Source: Sipunculus nudus (lineage: Eukaryota > Annelida > Sipuncula > Golfingiida > Sipunculidae). From it: a stretch of DNA of 64,000 nt. Made by a program: the position numbers and the translations under genes. A model generated the notes under the pieces. It saw only the letters and a program-made list of their open reading frames with translations. It searched no databases and was not told where the DNA came from. The stretch lies in contig CM049308.1 of the NCBI GenBank assembly GCA_026874595.1, positions 24,084,367 to 24,148,366 of the forward strand, written 5' to 3'. This document shows, piece after piece, positions 31,991 to 44,179 of this stretch; positions within the stretch are counted from its first letter, which is position 1; each line of letters opens with the position of its first letter.

Positions 31991-34990
31991 GCAGGATACA
32001 GACATGTGTAGAAGCTCACACCTGTCAGGTGTATAGATTCAATGAAATATTTTCCTTGAGATGATGATGCAGCTTTGTTTGCATGGAAACAGTGTCAGTA
32101 CATATATAGAGGCTCACAACATATAATTTAGGCCGCACTTTTTTTTCCTAAAGGATAACTTTAGGTCTGTTTCAAACACTTTATATTAAATAAGTATGAT
32201 TTTATCGATACGACAAAGAAGGATTGTTATTAAAAATAGCGAATCTCATGTTTTCTGCCGAGATTTATTGCTATGCCATTGATATATCGACAGGGGTCCG
32301 AATCATAATCCGCACATTTGTAGATACCTGAGCAGTTTACCTGCTACTTTTGTAATATGGTAGATGAACTTAGGCAATAAGCTGTCATTGATTTTCCATT
32401 TCCCGTTGGTGTCTTAAAAAAACTTTAAAAAATACTTCATTTGCTTTCACTATATGCATACTATTTTGTTGTTGTACTTAATACTTGACCGTATTATTAG
32501 AAATAAAATAATTTACTACATTTAAATAATTTATTAGCATATGCACACGATGCAACATTGCAGATTGGACTGAAGCTTGCACATAAGATAAAATAATGAT
32601 AGTTAGTCAGATGACATCGTGAGTTTAACCAGATTAAAACACGCTCTTGTCATGCCAAATATCCTGGTATAGGTTATAAAACAGTTGCCTTCAATATTAC
32701 AATCTCTGATGTAATTAACTGTTCTATTCAGTAATAATGTTTCAGTAATATTCATTAATAATGTTCAGAAATACCCTATTTTCATGAATAAATGTTTACT
32801 TGATGAAGCGAGCGTTGTGAAATGCAAGTTTCCCAAGCATTCTGCCATGGGGATAAAGCTAATATAAAGGGGAAACTGTAGAAAAGTTGTACAGAACCTG
32901 AAAGGACATTGGACATTGAACCAAACACATCAATGAAAACTCAAAACAAACTTCGTACTGAATCTTGATGTAATCAGGACGATGAGATAATAAGGCATAT
33001 CTGGGACCTGAGGGTGTATTATATTAAGGTTCAAGTCTTACTATGGTTTCGACGCGAAGACCTAGTTTGGTAATCTGGAACAATTGTTATCGTTGACAGT
33101 GAAGGTTCTTTTCACAATCAATTTGGCATTCTGTAAAACATAATTTTGTGAGGGTGCTTTTCACAAAAGTCTGAGAAGAATCATGTGCCCCAAAACCAGA
33201 AACAACTTTATGTCCGCCATTTTGAAATTTATTTTCATATGTTTAATACAAATTAATAAAGAGATTCTTGGTATTTTGAAGTCGAGGGATTAAAATCAGA
33301 TGTCAAAAATATGTTGTTCGGCTCCGAAACGTTATTCTTTTTCAAACATGCATGGAGCACAGTCTTTATAATAAGCATTGGTGGTTCGTTTCTCGCTGGA
33401 TGGAGAATTTATGAATATTAAACTGAGTAATTAATGGGAAACCCCTCGCAAAAATGTTAAAAGTCTGAAATATAAAAAATGTTTGCCGTTCTCCAGTTTG
33501 AAAACCATTGTTTCGATGGTTTGGCCTGCAATACTATTCAGTGTAAGGGTTCTCGTGTTTATGGCATTTGGGAAAACATATTTACTGTCATTCTGGTGAT
33601 TTTAGTAATTTTGACTCTTAACGCAAACATGGCCGCATAATATAAGCAACAACAAAAAAAACCCAACTTTTTTCAAGTGTATTGTGAAGCGTTTTATTAT
33701 AAGCTATGTTTGAGCTCTGATTTTCCTAGGTAAAAAACTTCTCTCAGCACAAGAGGTTATATCAGGTGATAACAGAGGTCAAATCAGGTAATAACAGAGG
33801 TCTTATCAAGTCATAAGAGGTCTTCATTCTTGGTTAAAGATAATCATTCTTTCAACACAGATAAGGCTTGGCCACGTCAAAGTAAAACCACTTCACAGAG
33901 CGATGTCCAACGGGTCAGGTTTTGAGTTAAGTCAACTAACTAGCTATCAGCTCCAGTCTTTTGAACCCGACCGTACGAATATAATAATATGAATTTTGGA
34001 TAATTATTTTTATAACTATACATTTCTTCACTTTAAAGTTAATTTAAATTAAGTTAATATGTGTATAAAACTCTATTCCCACAAAATCATGTGAACACCG
34101 TGAATACAATACCAGGTTATCATTTATATTGGACTTGTAAGCCTAGTTCAGTCGGACTTGAGAAAATACACTGCCATCCATTCTTATACATCGATATCGC
34201 TGTAAAAATCCGATTATCTTAATATAAGGCTTCATCTCTATGGTAACAAGTCGTTTCCTGTGTCGGGTTCAAGTTGGCTGTCGTCTAGTAACCAATGCGC
34301 GCCATGCTTATATTTATGCAATATGCTTAAATTAAACGGGTATTAATTTGTAACATCGTCAAATTTATAGGCTTTTGGGTCAGTTTAAGCCAGCCGACAT
34401 TTTGCAACCAGAGATTACTGCTAGAGTCAGCCGTCTTTTTGTCCAGGCAAGCCGCATTCTTGTGGCTAATACGGCACCGAGCTCTTGTCACAAGTACATT
34501 ATATTCCTTGGTAATATTTTAATGGAATATCTTTGATTTTTCGACTTAGATGCAGGAATCCGCCTGTTTGTCGTTATGGCGGGTATACTAATAGTAATTT
34601 TAGATTTTATATTAGAACTTCTATTTTGATATACAAAACAATCTTAAAGCGTCCTCTTCCTGCTAGACAACGTTATTCTAAGCAGTGACAGTCATTTTGC
34701 CTTTTACATGGTTAACATCCACATCGAAAGTGTGTTTAAGACAAAAACAGTTTTTTAAGACTTAGGGCCTCTCATAAATATACCAGCACATTGCCCCCTA
34801 ACAGATTTGTTTTTGTTGTTACAATTATATATTATTTAATTTTTTTATTTAAACGCCTTATTTTTTTTCATAAGTGTTGAAAAGGAAAAATTAAATCACT
34901 TTTTTTTAATTTTTATCTGGCATAAATTGGTCCTTTCATTTTGGATGCATTTTCTCCTGAAAATAATTTCGAATTAAGATTAGATTAAAC
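31990..34990. other. 3 kb of unremarkable non-coding sequence
   Basis: AT-rich with many stops in all frames and no ORF of 60 codons. I see no match to the gene units or to recognisable mobile elements. Two near-identical short phrases about vs. around 33,760-33,830 (GAGGTTATATCAGGTGATAACAG and related, in pieces) form a minor local repeat. Confidence 0.5.
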
Positions 34991-34997
34991 ATTACAA

Positions 34998-35070
34998 TAT
35001 ACAGTGAAACCTTTTTAATATGGGGAACCTTGGTGGGACTCAATAAAACTGCCCAATATTAATAATAGGT
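34998..35070. mobile_element. Fragment of a pogo/Tigger-type terminal repeat
   Basis: CAGTGAAACCTTTTTAATATGG...GGGACTC..TAAAACTGCCCAATATTAATAATAGG follows the pattern of terminal repeats of pogo/Tigger DNA transposons (CAGTGAAACCT with TTAATA blocks). No second end or transposase was found nearby. Confidence 0.4.
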
Positions 35071-35164
35071 GAAAAATTTGTACCTGCGTGATATATATAT
35101 ATTTCCTAGACTTAATTGATATATAAACTTATTTATTTTACATGAATTGTACAAATAGTTATTA

Positions 35165-35330
35165 TAACCAACCGAGGCACCTTCCATGGCTAAGGTGATG
35201 GCGTTCGGTACTCTGGAGGGGTAAAGGAAACCGGAGTACCGGAGAAAACCGCCGGCCTTGGACGGGCAACTACAATACACTCTCATAGCCACGCCGGGAA
35301 TCGAACCACTCAGCTGTCCAAGGTATCATT
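35165..35330 (-). mobile_element. tRNA-derived SINE, minus strand
   Basis: The minus strand has GGTTCGATTCC (35,307-35,297), a near-perfect pol III B box. Downstream of it is a core CCGGCGGTTTTCTCCGG..ACTCCGG, like the central domain of widespread metazoan SINEs. No long poly(A) tail is obvious. Confidence 0.6.
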
Positions 35331-35459
35331 GCAATTAATAGCCGTTTCTCTATTATTGCTGAACTTTGGGCGTCGCTGGGAGTTTACTGTGTTCTTCAAT
35401 ATCATTGTTATATCAGATGATCATTAAAGGCAGTGCCCATGCACGAGTAAAAATTGTCA

Positions 35460-36642
35460 TTAAAATTACACCATAACGACCTGGCAGATTTTGTCGTCGC
35501 ATGCGGGAGGCACAAAGGTCACCATTCTGTGTAAAATTTCGTCAAGCATATTGGATGACGATCCGGCTTGACGATCAGGTTTTAGATTTCTTGATTCATA
35601 TATGAATGATTATATGGAATATGAATATATGAAATTATTTAATGTACATGTATAAATATATATGACAAAAATATATTATTAATAATATGAAGTAAAATGA
35701 AATGAATAAAGATTGTCCGACTCCCTCTCTCCCATACTTTATGATCACAGGCCCTTGAATCGACTTCAAGACAATAGACTTCGATTACATATTAAAAAGA
35801 TAACATATTGAGATTCGGCAAACTGGACTCGGTACTTTGGGATTTGGCAAAATGGGAATTGGCAGACTAGATGGATTCCCGAAAAAAATCCGACCAGTCT
35901 TCCTCAGACGCGTCCATTTGGGATGACACAGATTACTTTACAGCCAATTTACATTTGTTCCTTCTGGGGTCATTGGAGAAACCTAGGAAAACAGTAACTA
36001 CAACTATATGCATGTGCATGATTCCCATTAATGTAGGCCAGTTAAAGCAGAGATAATAATATATCAGAAGACTTGCTTATGCATTTGCATCAGAATCACA
36101 TATATGAAGGTCTGTTATCCGCGGCCCAACATGTGCTATTTTCTCATGTCTTTCCACTGATTCAAGAGGGCGCGGAGATAAATTGGGTGTAGAATAATCA
36201 ACGGCGAATTTATTATTGTTTCAATTATTTTTACGTATCTTTTGGTATAGATTCGGGAGTAATGAATGTGTTGTAACTGTAACCGTTATGTGACAATGGT
36301 ATTTAAAAGTGCCCTCGGCTTATGTAAAATTATTGTTAATCAGTAAACCCCTGTACTTAAAAATTTCAACTGAAAGCATCGGGTATCCAAATCGACAACT
36401 CCAGGATAAGTAAATGTGTGTATTTACAATAACTAGTCAGACTGACATTCGTTGGAAATCTTAGATGCTGTCGAGTGTGTAACAACCTTTGGGTGGTCAT
36501 GTATCTGACAAGGTCATCCATCTTGCTGGCGAAATATATTCCACTGTTTCGCATTTTCATGATCATTTAAACAATTACAATTGTTACAATTATCTATACT
36601 GTATAAAGTCATTTCAGGTTATTTTTTTATCAGAAATTCTTT

Positions 36643-36645
<3 letters not shown>
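35460..36645. repeat. Start of unit D: shortened left inverted arm
   Basis: 35,460-35,950 repeats the B/C boundary (about 19,930-20,400). 36,010-36,640 repeats 5225-5865 and 20,480-21,025. The arm then stops at a TA array and the sequence jumps to the right arm. Confidence 0.6.

Positions 36646-36694
<49 letters not shown>
36646..36694. repeat. TA microsatellite at a deletion junction
   Basis: Left of the array the sequence matches the left arm (21,000 region). Right of it the sequence (CCATACTTTGATCTTAAACCGT) matches the right arm near 26,137. The arm ends and the whole spacer found in the B and C units are missing. Confidence 0.85.
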
Positions 36695-36696
<2 letters not shown>

Positions 36697-37600
36697 ATAC
36701 TTTGATCTTAAACCGTGTACACTCTATAGCCGATCTCCATTATTGTTTTTCTGGGGCCTTCGCGATACCATACATTTACTTTTTATAGTGCAGAGGTGAG
36801 AACCAGGCCAGGAAACAGCAAGTTCTAAAGAAAGACCAGAAGTTACATTGTCGAAAATAGTATAATGATTCTAGATGTTTGACAGAAGAGATACTATAAA
36901 TTCTATTATCATACAGTCCACCCGCCCTAACTGAAGAGTTTGCAGTAATGCTGTTTAGGCTTAGAATACCATATATTTTTGTTCTCAGCTAAACCTATCA
37001 TGCATCTGTCTGATGACATGTGCATGAGAAAACAGAATCAGCCAATTCATGAACTTTTATACCACTCATCGTAAAATGTGTATCATCACGAATCATATTT
37101 ACAAAACCTCAAAACTAAATTCTCCTTCCAGGAATTTGCAAATAGAATAGCATTATGTTTTGTTAATTTTGCAACGCGATGCTTTCAGCTGAAATTTTTA
37201 AGCATCAGTTGTGTATTGTCACAACTATGTTCTATACTCAAGTCAGAGGCCACTCTTATATACTATTGTTTCAACTGTGACATCATAACTGTAACATTAA
37301 CGACACGGAAATTCCTCCCGATTCGACATGTTCATTCCTCCCGACTTAAGTAAAAAAAAAAAATTTTCTTGAAACAGACCCAAGTACAACGACAAATTTT
37401 TATTGACCGGTGATTACTCTACACCCAATTTACCTTTGCACCATCTGGCGTCAGTGGAGAGACCTGAGAAAAGAGCACATACTGGGCCGCTGATAACACA
37501 AATCATAAGGACACAGACCTCCATAAATGTGATTCTGGTGCCTATGCATGAACTAAGTGTTTAAGATTATATTATGTTTGCTTTCGGGGCGCACCTTTGT
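36695..37600. repeat. Shortened right arm upstream of gene D
   Basis: Related to 26,137-26,715 and, around 36,900-37,560, to 46,560-47,290 and 56,100-56,830. It includes a segment (37,440-37,560) that is the reverse complement of 36,060-36,180. The 91-residue ORF at 37,078-37,353 is not kept open in E or F and is not called. Confidence 0.5.
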
Positions 37601-37760
37601 GAGAATACGTACATTTATAAATTTTGTTTTCTCACCATTTGATACACAGAAAGGTTATAATATATACGTAAGGGGGAAATAATAATATAGCAAAGAATGT
37701 CAAGTGAATTTAAAGGTATATAAGTATAGTGTGTCACTTTGTGAGCCTGATCTTGTACCT

Positions 37761-37935
37761 TGTCATGTGATATCTGTTTGTTTATAATTTGTTGCGATGA
37801 TTCGTCAAATTGAACGCATGATATTTCCCAGGAGCTGATAATTTATTATCGGAATGATGATCTATGGAACGCTCTATATATAGCCATCTGACGCTAAACC
37901 CTTATGACTTGCAGTCTTGACTGAATCTCCTCAAC
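37761..37935 (+). promoter_or_regulatory. Promoter of gene D
   Basis: TGTCATGTGATATCTG (37,761-37,776), GATGATTCGTCAAATTGAAC, ATTTCCCAGGAGCTG and TATATATAG (37,875-37,883) are present. The TATA box is altered from TATATAAAG but still good. Confidence 0.6.
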
Positions 37936-37972
37936 ATGACCAAGCTACTTTTGCTCGTTGCCTTGCTTGCAG
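37936..37972 (+). CDS. Exon 1 (signal peptide) of gene D
   Basis: Encodes MTKLLLLVALLA plus one base of a glycine codon and a GTAAGTCC donor (37,973). Only residue 2 differs from B (T for I). Joins the exon at 40,403 in phase 1; the intron is 2,430 bp. Confidence 0.85.
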
Positions 37973-37989
37973 GTAAGTCCTGCCTGGAT

Positions 37990-38058
<69 letters not shown>

Positions 38059-40402
38059 ATGACGCTACCATTGCTGGTTGCCTTTTTTGGCCGAACTTCA
38101 TTTTTAGAAGTAGGGGGCAAACTAGATTTTGCCAGACCCGCTATTTTATCCGGATAAAACATTTAGATTTCTCGAGTTTTCTATCATATTCCGTCATGTA
38201 TTCCTCAATAATCATTCAGTAATTTATCTCGTTTTTATACGGTTTAGAAGAGTGCGTGTGTCAATAGCCCCACTGAATTGTCATAAAGCTCATGTATTTC
38301 AATGGTTTATCAAATGTTATCTATAAATAATATGTTTACCCTACCACACTCAGCGGTTATACACTGCTGTTTACTCTGGAACACCTGCTCTCGTTTTTCG
38401 ATTCTTGGACCTATACCAGAACCGGTGAAATAAGACCAACAAGAGGGGTGTCGCGTATTGAAATTTTTGAGCCCATGCTTGCAAAGCCATACAACGCTAT
38501 CATTGGTCTGTTTAAAACTTTTTATTCTGTTGTTCAGACCCAGAGAACCGTGCAATACAAAACAACAGTAAGATACCAGGGATGACTGCAGTGGATAACC
38601 GCTTTGTGTTGAGGTTACGTTATATAGTGCTGTTAGTTGATGCGAAAATACATGTATACATTTATCAATAAATGTGGTGGAGTAAAACAAATATTATATT
38701 CTGGGGGATGGATTTTATTTTGCTTGTCATAAAGAGGATCAAAGCTTTATATCTTGATCGGGTGGCCTTAGGTCCTAGAGGCGTCTTGTCAGTTCTCATT
38801 TGGACTGTTTCGCTCATAGGAAGTGAGAAATAATATGCGAGAGATAGAATGTATGAGAGAAGAGTGAGGGACATGAGCTACCTGAAATTCAAATTCCAAA
38901 CCAATCCTTATACAATTTCTCTTTTCGGTTAAGTGGTTTATTGCTTAATTTTATAATTATTAAAGAAAATAATATGATAACAAGGACATCGATATCACTT
39001 TGATCGATTCCATCTTGTCATATTAGCGAGAAACTACTGTAAGTGCAGTCTTTTTCGATCTTCACTTTAACTTTCGCATTTTCAAGTGTCATATTTCAAT
39101 ATAATATCAATTATATATAGTTTCCTATATTAATTACAGTTTATTGTACACTCTCTGTAAAAGACTAACGATCGGGCCATATTGGACACTTTTACAATTA
39201 TATTTTGATGAGAAACAAATGACCCTCGGGTAATGACGCTCAGCTATTCTCTGACACTGAGAAATGCTTCTCATTTTAGATATGCAAGGAAACATTAGAA
39301 TGGCATCCCTTAACATTGAGAAGGATATGTCTTTTTTAACAGTTAAGATTTGTGCCCTGTCTGACCTTATGAGTACTTAAAATGAAGTTTTCTGGTTGCA
39401 GCTCACAAATAATAGATAGCGATGATCTTATTTCATGTTTATCAGGAGTTTACCAGTGAACCTTTGGGTGTACAGTAAGAAGTTTTTTGATAAAAATTTA
39501 TACCATGTCTGACTACCTGGGTGCTCTAAATCTTTTTTTTGGCCAGTTGCTCTCAGAATATAGGTCAACATTATCTCGTCTCAGGTTTCCAAGAAAATGT
39601 GTCCAGAACATTCCCAACATGTTGTGTAAGATCACCCTTGGCAGAATTGATACAACCTGTGTCCCCTCTAACTCTATGAACACTCTACATCATGTTTTCA
39701 GCTAGTGGCTCCCAAAATATAGGTAACATTGACCTTATTTCAGGTTTTCAAGGATATTTGACGTGAGCCTGCCTGGATGTACAGAAAATTGTGTTTAACG
39801 GTTATGGTTTTTTATCTGTTAACGGTCAGTCTGATTTATTTTTAGGTCTCAAAGAAAAAGAGACAACAATTTGTAAAATGTAGGAAAAATAAATGTTGGT
39901 CAACAGTCTTAAGGAAGCGACGAATTTGTCCTTTGTTCACATGGATTTGAGGATTCGTGGCAATTAATGCATTATTTATTCATATACCGGAGGTTTCATT
40001 TTTTTTGTCATTTTTCTGAGGTCTACAAACAGGAACCATAAGTCAAAGAATAAAGGTCAAAGTGACCTTATTTCAGGTGTCCATGCAGATTTTTTATGAT
40101 ATTCTCTTGATGTTAATTTCAAAAGATTCAAGGTAAACAGGTTACGCGTTGTACCCTGTTGACACTGGACGGCTGACGGGATGGACGGACGGGCGAGGAC
40201 AAAGAGTGATCGCTAATCCTTTACAGATTACTTTCAGTCAACTCAGCAAAAGATTCACTGAGTTACATTTTTCAGTTTGAGGAAAATTTTTTTTCGATAA
40301 ATCTTGTCTGTGGGCACGACCCGAAAGTGTGGATGTCAAGTTTAATTGATGAATATGCGCTTAATGAATTACACCGTTTCTCTTTTTACCTTTTTTTCAC
40401 AG
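37973..40402 (+). other. Intron 1 of gene D
   Basis: A GA array (37,997-38,058) starts 24 bases after the donor, as in A, E and F but not in B or C. The G run present in B, C, E and F is replaced here by CATAAAGAGGATC (about 38,726-38,740). Ends at TTTTTTTCACAG. No independent gene. Confidence 0.7.
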
Positions 40403-40584
40403 GAAGCCTTGCCCAAGAAACTCCTTGTGGACCAGATGGGCAGGGTCACTGCCATCTTTTGGAGTGTATTCCTGAACTAGGGGAGCAGTCATGCAGTAAC
40501 CCGGGTAACAACGTTTGTCCCTTCGGAGAAGTATGCTGCTACGATGAAGGGCTGACGGTCCCAGAGGAGTGCAACTCTCTATAA
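40403..40584 (+). CDS. Exon 2 of gene D: acidic eight-cysteine secreted peptide
   Basis: 182 nt, TAA at 40,582-40,584. All eight cysteines and their spacing are as in B. Substitutions relative to B include A to T (ETPC), V to E (CHLLEC), I to L, N to S (CSNPG), AN to NN and A to V (NVC), and D to E (PEEC). The changes sit between cysteines and are mostly conservative; two make the loops differ noticeably. The copy appears intact and acidic, with no Lys or Arg after the signal peptide. Confidence 0.85.
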
Positions 40585-41918
40585 AGTGACCAACACCTCA
40601 TCTCTTGAAAACATTGCTTGAGGTTAGAATACTGTAATACTTAATGCGAACGTAACCAAATAACTAATGAATTGCAAATTATGTATGAAAAAAAGCCAGG
40701 GACAGATTTTTTTTTTGATGGGATCAGGGCCGTCTTATACCCAGAAAGGTTTGACCTGGACGGCCATATTAGTTGAACAAGGTCATTTTCGACAAACCAC
40801 TAAACTAGATTGTTTCATAGATATATCTGCACTTGTTATCGAGTTTTTAGAAATTACGTCATAATCACCCCTTTATTTATAATAGTAAGTTGCTCGTAAT
40901 ACCGCCATATTCGTCAATTACTTGAACAGTTATTTTAAGAGTATAAATGGGGCTTGAATAACAAAGAAATGTAAAGGATTAACAGGATAATTCATAAGAA
41001 AGTGTCAAACTAGTTTAGCTTCACAGAACCTCAAGACACACAAAACAAGATTCCTAAACCCTTAAACCAAGAGTATGAGGGGCGAGGGCACTAATCGTGA
41101 CGACACAATATTCCCCTGCGACGTATCGTAGTAATTTAGTTGATATAATAACACTACATTGCGTTCATCCGTGAAACAGTTATTTCTTAGATCAAGATTG
41201 GTATTTGAAGTATATAAATGTCATGAACGGAAGATGATAATCCATATAATAAGGTCCATCCTTCTCAGGGTTTATCACTGCGACAACAAAGATCTGCTCT
41301 GCTGCTCCCACCCAAAAACCGCGATTTGTTTCTTATTTATAATTGGATAGGGATGAGTGTTTACATGTTATTTTGACATCTAGAGAAGGGTACAAAAGAT
41401 AGAAAAGTTTTTGAAAATATGCATATAAGTAAAAAAATGTTTGATCCATATAAATTGATACATTCAATATATACCTATTATTAAAGGCACACGGTCGTCT
41501 TATAACATGGGTACAATCGCATACCTATAAGTTCATTTTGATTTACTACAAAAGTTTCCAAGTAAAATACCCCTGCAAAGGGACATTCTATCTAGAGTCT
41601 TATTATAAAGTGTAATATCTTATGAATATTAGTTCATTTTGGTTTTAACAAAATTGTCCGAATAAAACACCCCAGTATATTAACATTATATCTAGAATTC
41701 ACCTGTTGTATACGATTTAAGGATTAAAGCGTTAAACCTGAATCGATGGTTTCGGCAGAATAATATTTGCTTGTGCGAGGCCGCTGAAATATTATATTTA
41801 TATATGGTAAATATTCGTTACTTGTAGGTACGCATGTCATATAATCATAAATTCATATTATCATTATTATAATTATTGTTATGTGATTATTGTGATAATT
41901 ATTTTTATTTTGTTGTAG

Positions 41919-41965
41919 ATAAACAGGTTGAAGATATAAATGAAGGAGTCGAGCATTACAATTGA
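41919..41965 (+). pseudogene. Frameshifted exon-3-like segment, copy D
   Basis: After TGTTGTAG the frame reads DKQVEDINEGVEHYN and hits TGA (41,963-41,965). A two-base loss relative to B and C around CATTACAATTG shifts the frame, although the downstream GAAGATTAA text is still recognisable. This fits a segment no longer under coding constraint in this copy. Confidence 0.55.
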
Positions 41966-42640
41966 AGATTAAATTTTTTTTTCTATGATGAAGTTGTGTG
42001 ATTTTAATTCCATACAATTAATGCAAGACGGCATGTATGATACGGGAACCTTTTAAGCAAGTTTTTCATAATTCAGAAATTTTGTTAAAGAAAAATACAT
42101 AAATATGATAGAATGTATTACTCTGACCATTTGCCTCTCGTGGATTCAACAAAATGTCAAATTATCAATGTTCAAACTGCTCCATGTGACAAATTACAAG
42201 GCCAGTTGCTGAAAAGAGCATCCGCCATCTACCATGTGGAATGCTGTGAAAACAATTAAAATCCACCTTTAAAAATTCATCGATACTGATTATTTTGTGC
42301 TCAAAGTGGGAACAGAACGTACGGTTGTTATCCAAATCACGAATGAGTTTTTTCTTCTGAGATTAAAACTAATTTGGTCGTTTGTTGTTATTAAACAAAA
42401 ACACCTTGGTTTCCCAGTCACCAGGCACGTCAGTTTTAACCCCCGCATCAAAGATTTTTATTTTTATCTTCAGGAAAATTAACTCAATTTGCGCTACAGT
42501 TTAACGGTAGTTTCCCTCTAAAATCATTACATTGTGTTTTTACATGTTCAGCAAAGAAATTCTGTTTTTATAGCTTTTTGATGATGAGGACTAATAGTCG
42601 AAAGGTAATAATAACAAGGCCTACAGGCCTAATGCGAACC
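41966..42640. other. Downstream of gene D, no gene seen
   Basis: Diverged counterpart of the sequence after B and C up to the start of the large tandem duplication at about 42,643. No supported ORF. Confidence 0.4.
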
Positions 42641-42889
42641 TGTGTAAAGTTTGGGAGTATGAATGGAGGTTTATTTTTGAAGTTTAATATTGACCCTCTT
42701 ATGTCCTGCATATCTACCTTAGTCATTATGATTTCAGCAAAATGAACGTTTCGGACCTGCAAGTTGCTGACATTTTAAAACTAAGATGTATCAGTCAGGA
42801 TATCTGGATATGTTCTTTTTTCAAGGGAGCATATAAGAATTAAGAAAACTCTAATAGGATTTATTAGATGACTAATTTAAAAAAATGGT

Positions 42890-43900
42890 GATGCTAGCTC
42901 CTGCCCTTATTGAGATAGCTATGACGGACAACAGATGACGGACGACGCTACACCATTGCATAAGCTCACAGATGATTCGCTAAAAATGCAAACCAAGTTA
43001 TTTTAAACAGTTGAAAGATATAGTTCCAATAGTTCTAATATCGGCATTCTGCGTCTACACGATGTTTCTAGACGTCTATACACATTGTCTAGACATCAGA
43101 CACAGACAGGTCAGTTGCCATGGTGATGTCTGGACCCCACCTGGTTGAACTGGGTTACCTCTTGACTTGGCTTCTGAAACTTGTCATGTTGTCAAATCTG
43201 TTTTCAAACACAGAAAGCCTTTTTCAATTGGCTACAATACTATTTTAAAACTGCATTTACCCAATCCATTCTTATAAATCTAGCAGTATCCTACCATAGA
43301 ATAATTATTGTAAAGTTTAAACCAATCAGCTTAACAGTTTTATAAACTGTATAAGCTAGAAGAGTCTAAAATTACATTTTTGCATGTAAAAAACAGATCA
43401 ATATAGGTGGCGCCACCAATACCTCAATTTCAGATATAACTTATATGACAAACATTGGCATAACATTTGATGAGGATAGCTCTAGCTTTTTCTGAGATTT
43501 TAATTTTAGTGTGCTTTTTTGGACAGATGACTATTTTCAACGTCCTTTAACTCGGCCAAAAATCTCCAAACTGGAATCATTCGAACAAACTTGAAAGAGA
43601 TTCTTCCAAGGATCATTTCTGTGAAATATGGGACAATTTGACTGGACAGTTCCGGAGAAGAAGATTTTTAAAGGTTTTTAAGGTTTTCCCTATAAAATCG
43701 AAGTTATTACAGATATCCCCAAAAATAAGCTCTTTCTGATGAAGTTTGACATGTAACTGATTCATACATGCAATTTGGAGCTGCTAGCTCTGGCAGTTTC
43801 TGAGCTGGCATGGGTTAACGTACGGACGACGGTGGACGCTGCGCTATCGCATAAGCTCACAGGTTCGCTAAAAAGGCAAACAGCGCCATCCCTCACTGAT
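42890..43900. repeat. Interspersed repeat with GACGGACGACG ends
   Basis: Contains 'ATGACGGACGACGCTACACC', 'CATAAGCTCACAG...TTCGCTAAAAA' twice (about 42,960-42,990 and 43,850-43,875) and a single GGTGGCGCCACC (about 43,406). The style (GACGGACGACGG..CGC...ATAAGCTCAC) is typical of abundant mollusc repeats and may be related to the element at 15,635-19,416. The second copy is at about 52,430-53,440. Confidence 0.5.
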
Positions 43901-44179
43901 TTTTGACTGCCTCAGAATCAGACTCAGTTGATCAGGGATTATGGGTACAGAAATCCAATGCACACAATGCAATGGGGATTATAAAACACCAGCGGCGTAG
44001 GTTCTAATTATTATATAGCTATTTACCGAGATTTATTTAGAAGTTTTCGTATGTACAATAAAAACTTTTTTAAAACACATTACAAAAAAAAAACTGTTAT
44101 TTGTTGTAAGAACTTAAGAGATATAACTAATTTTCTGTTAGCATGCGCAATGTAAAATGTTAACAAAATGAATTTCCTT

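Noticed and set aside
43736-43760. CTGATGA near 43,736 as another hammerhead core
   Set aside because: No GAAA with flanking complementary stems and no GUC follow at a suitable distance.
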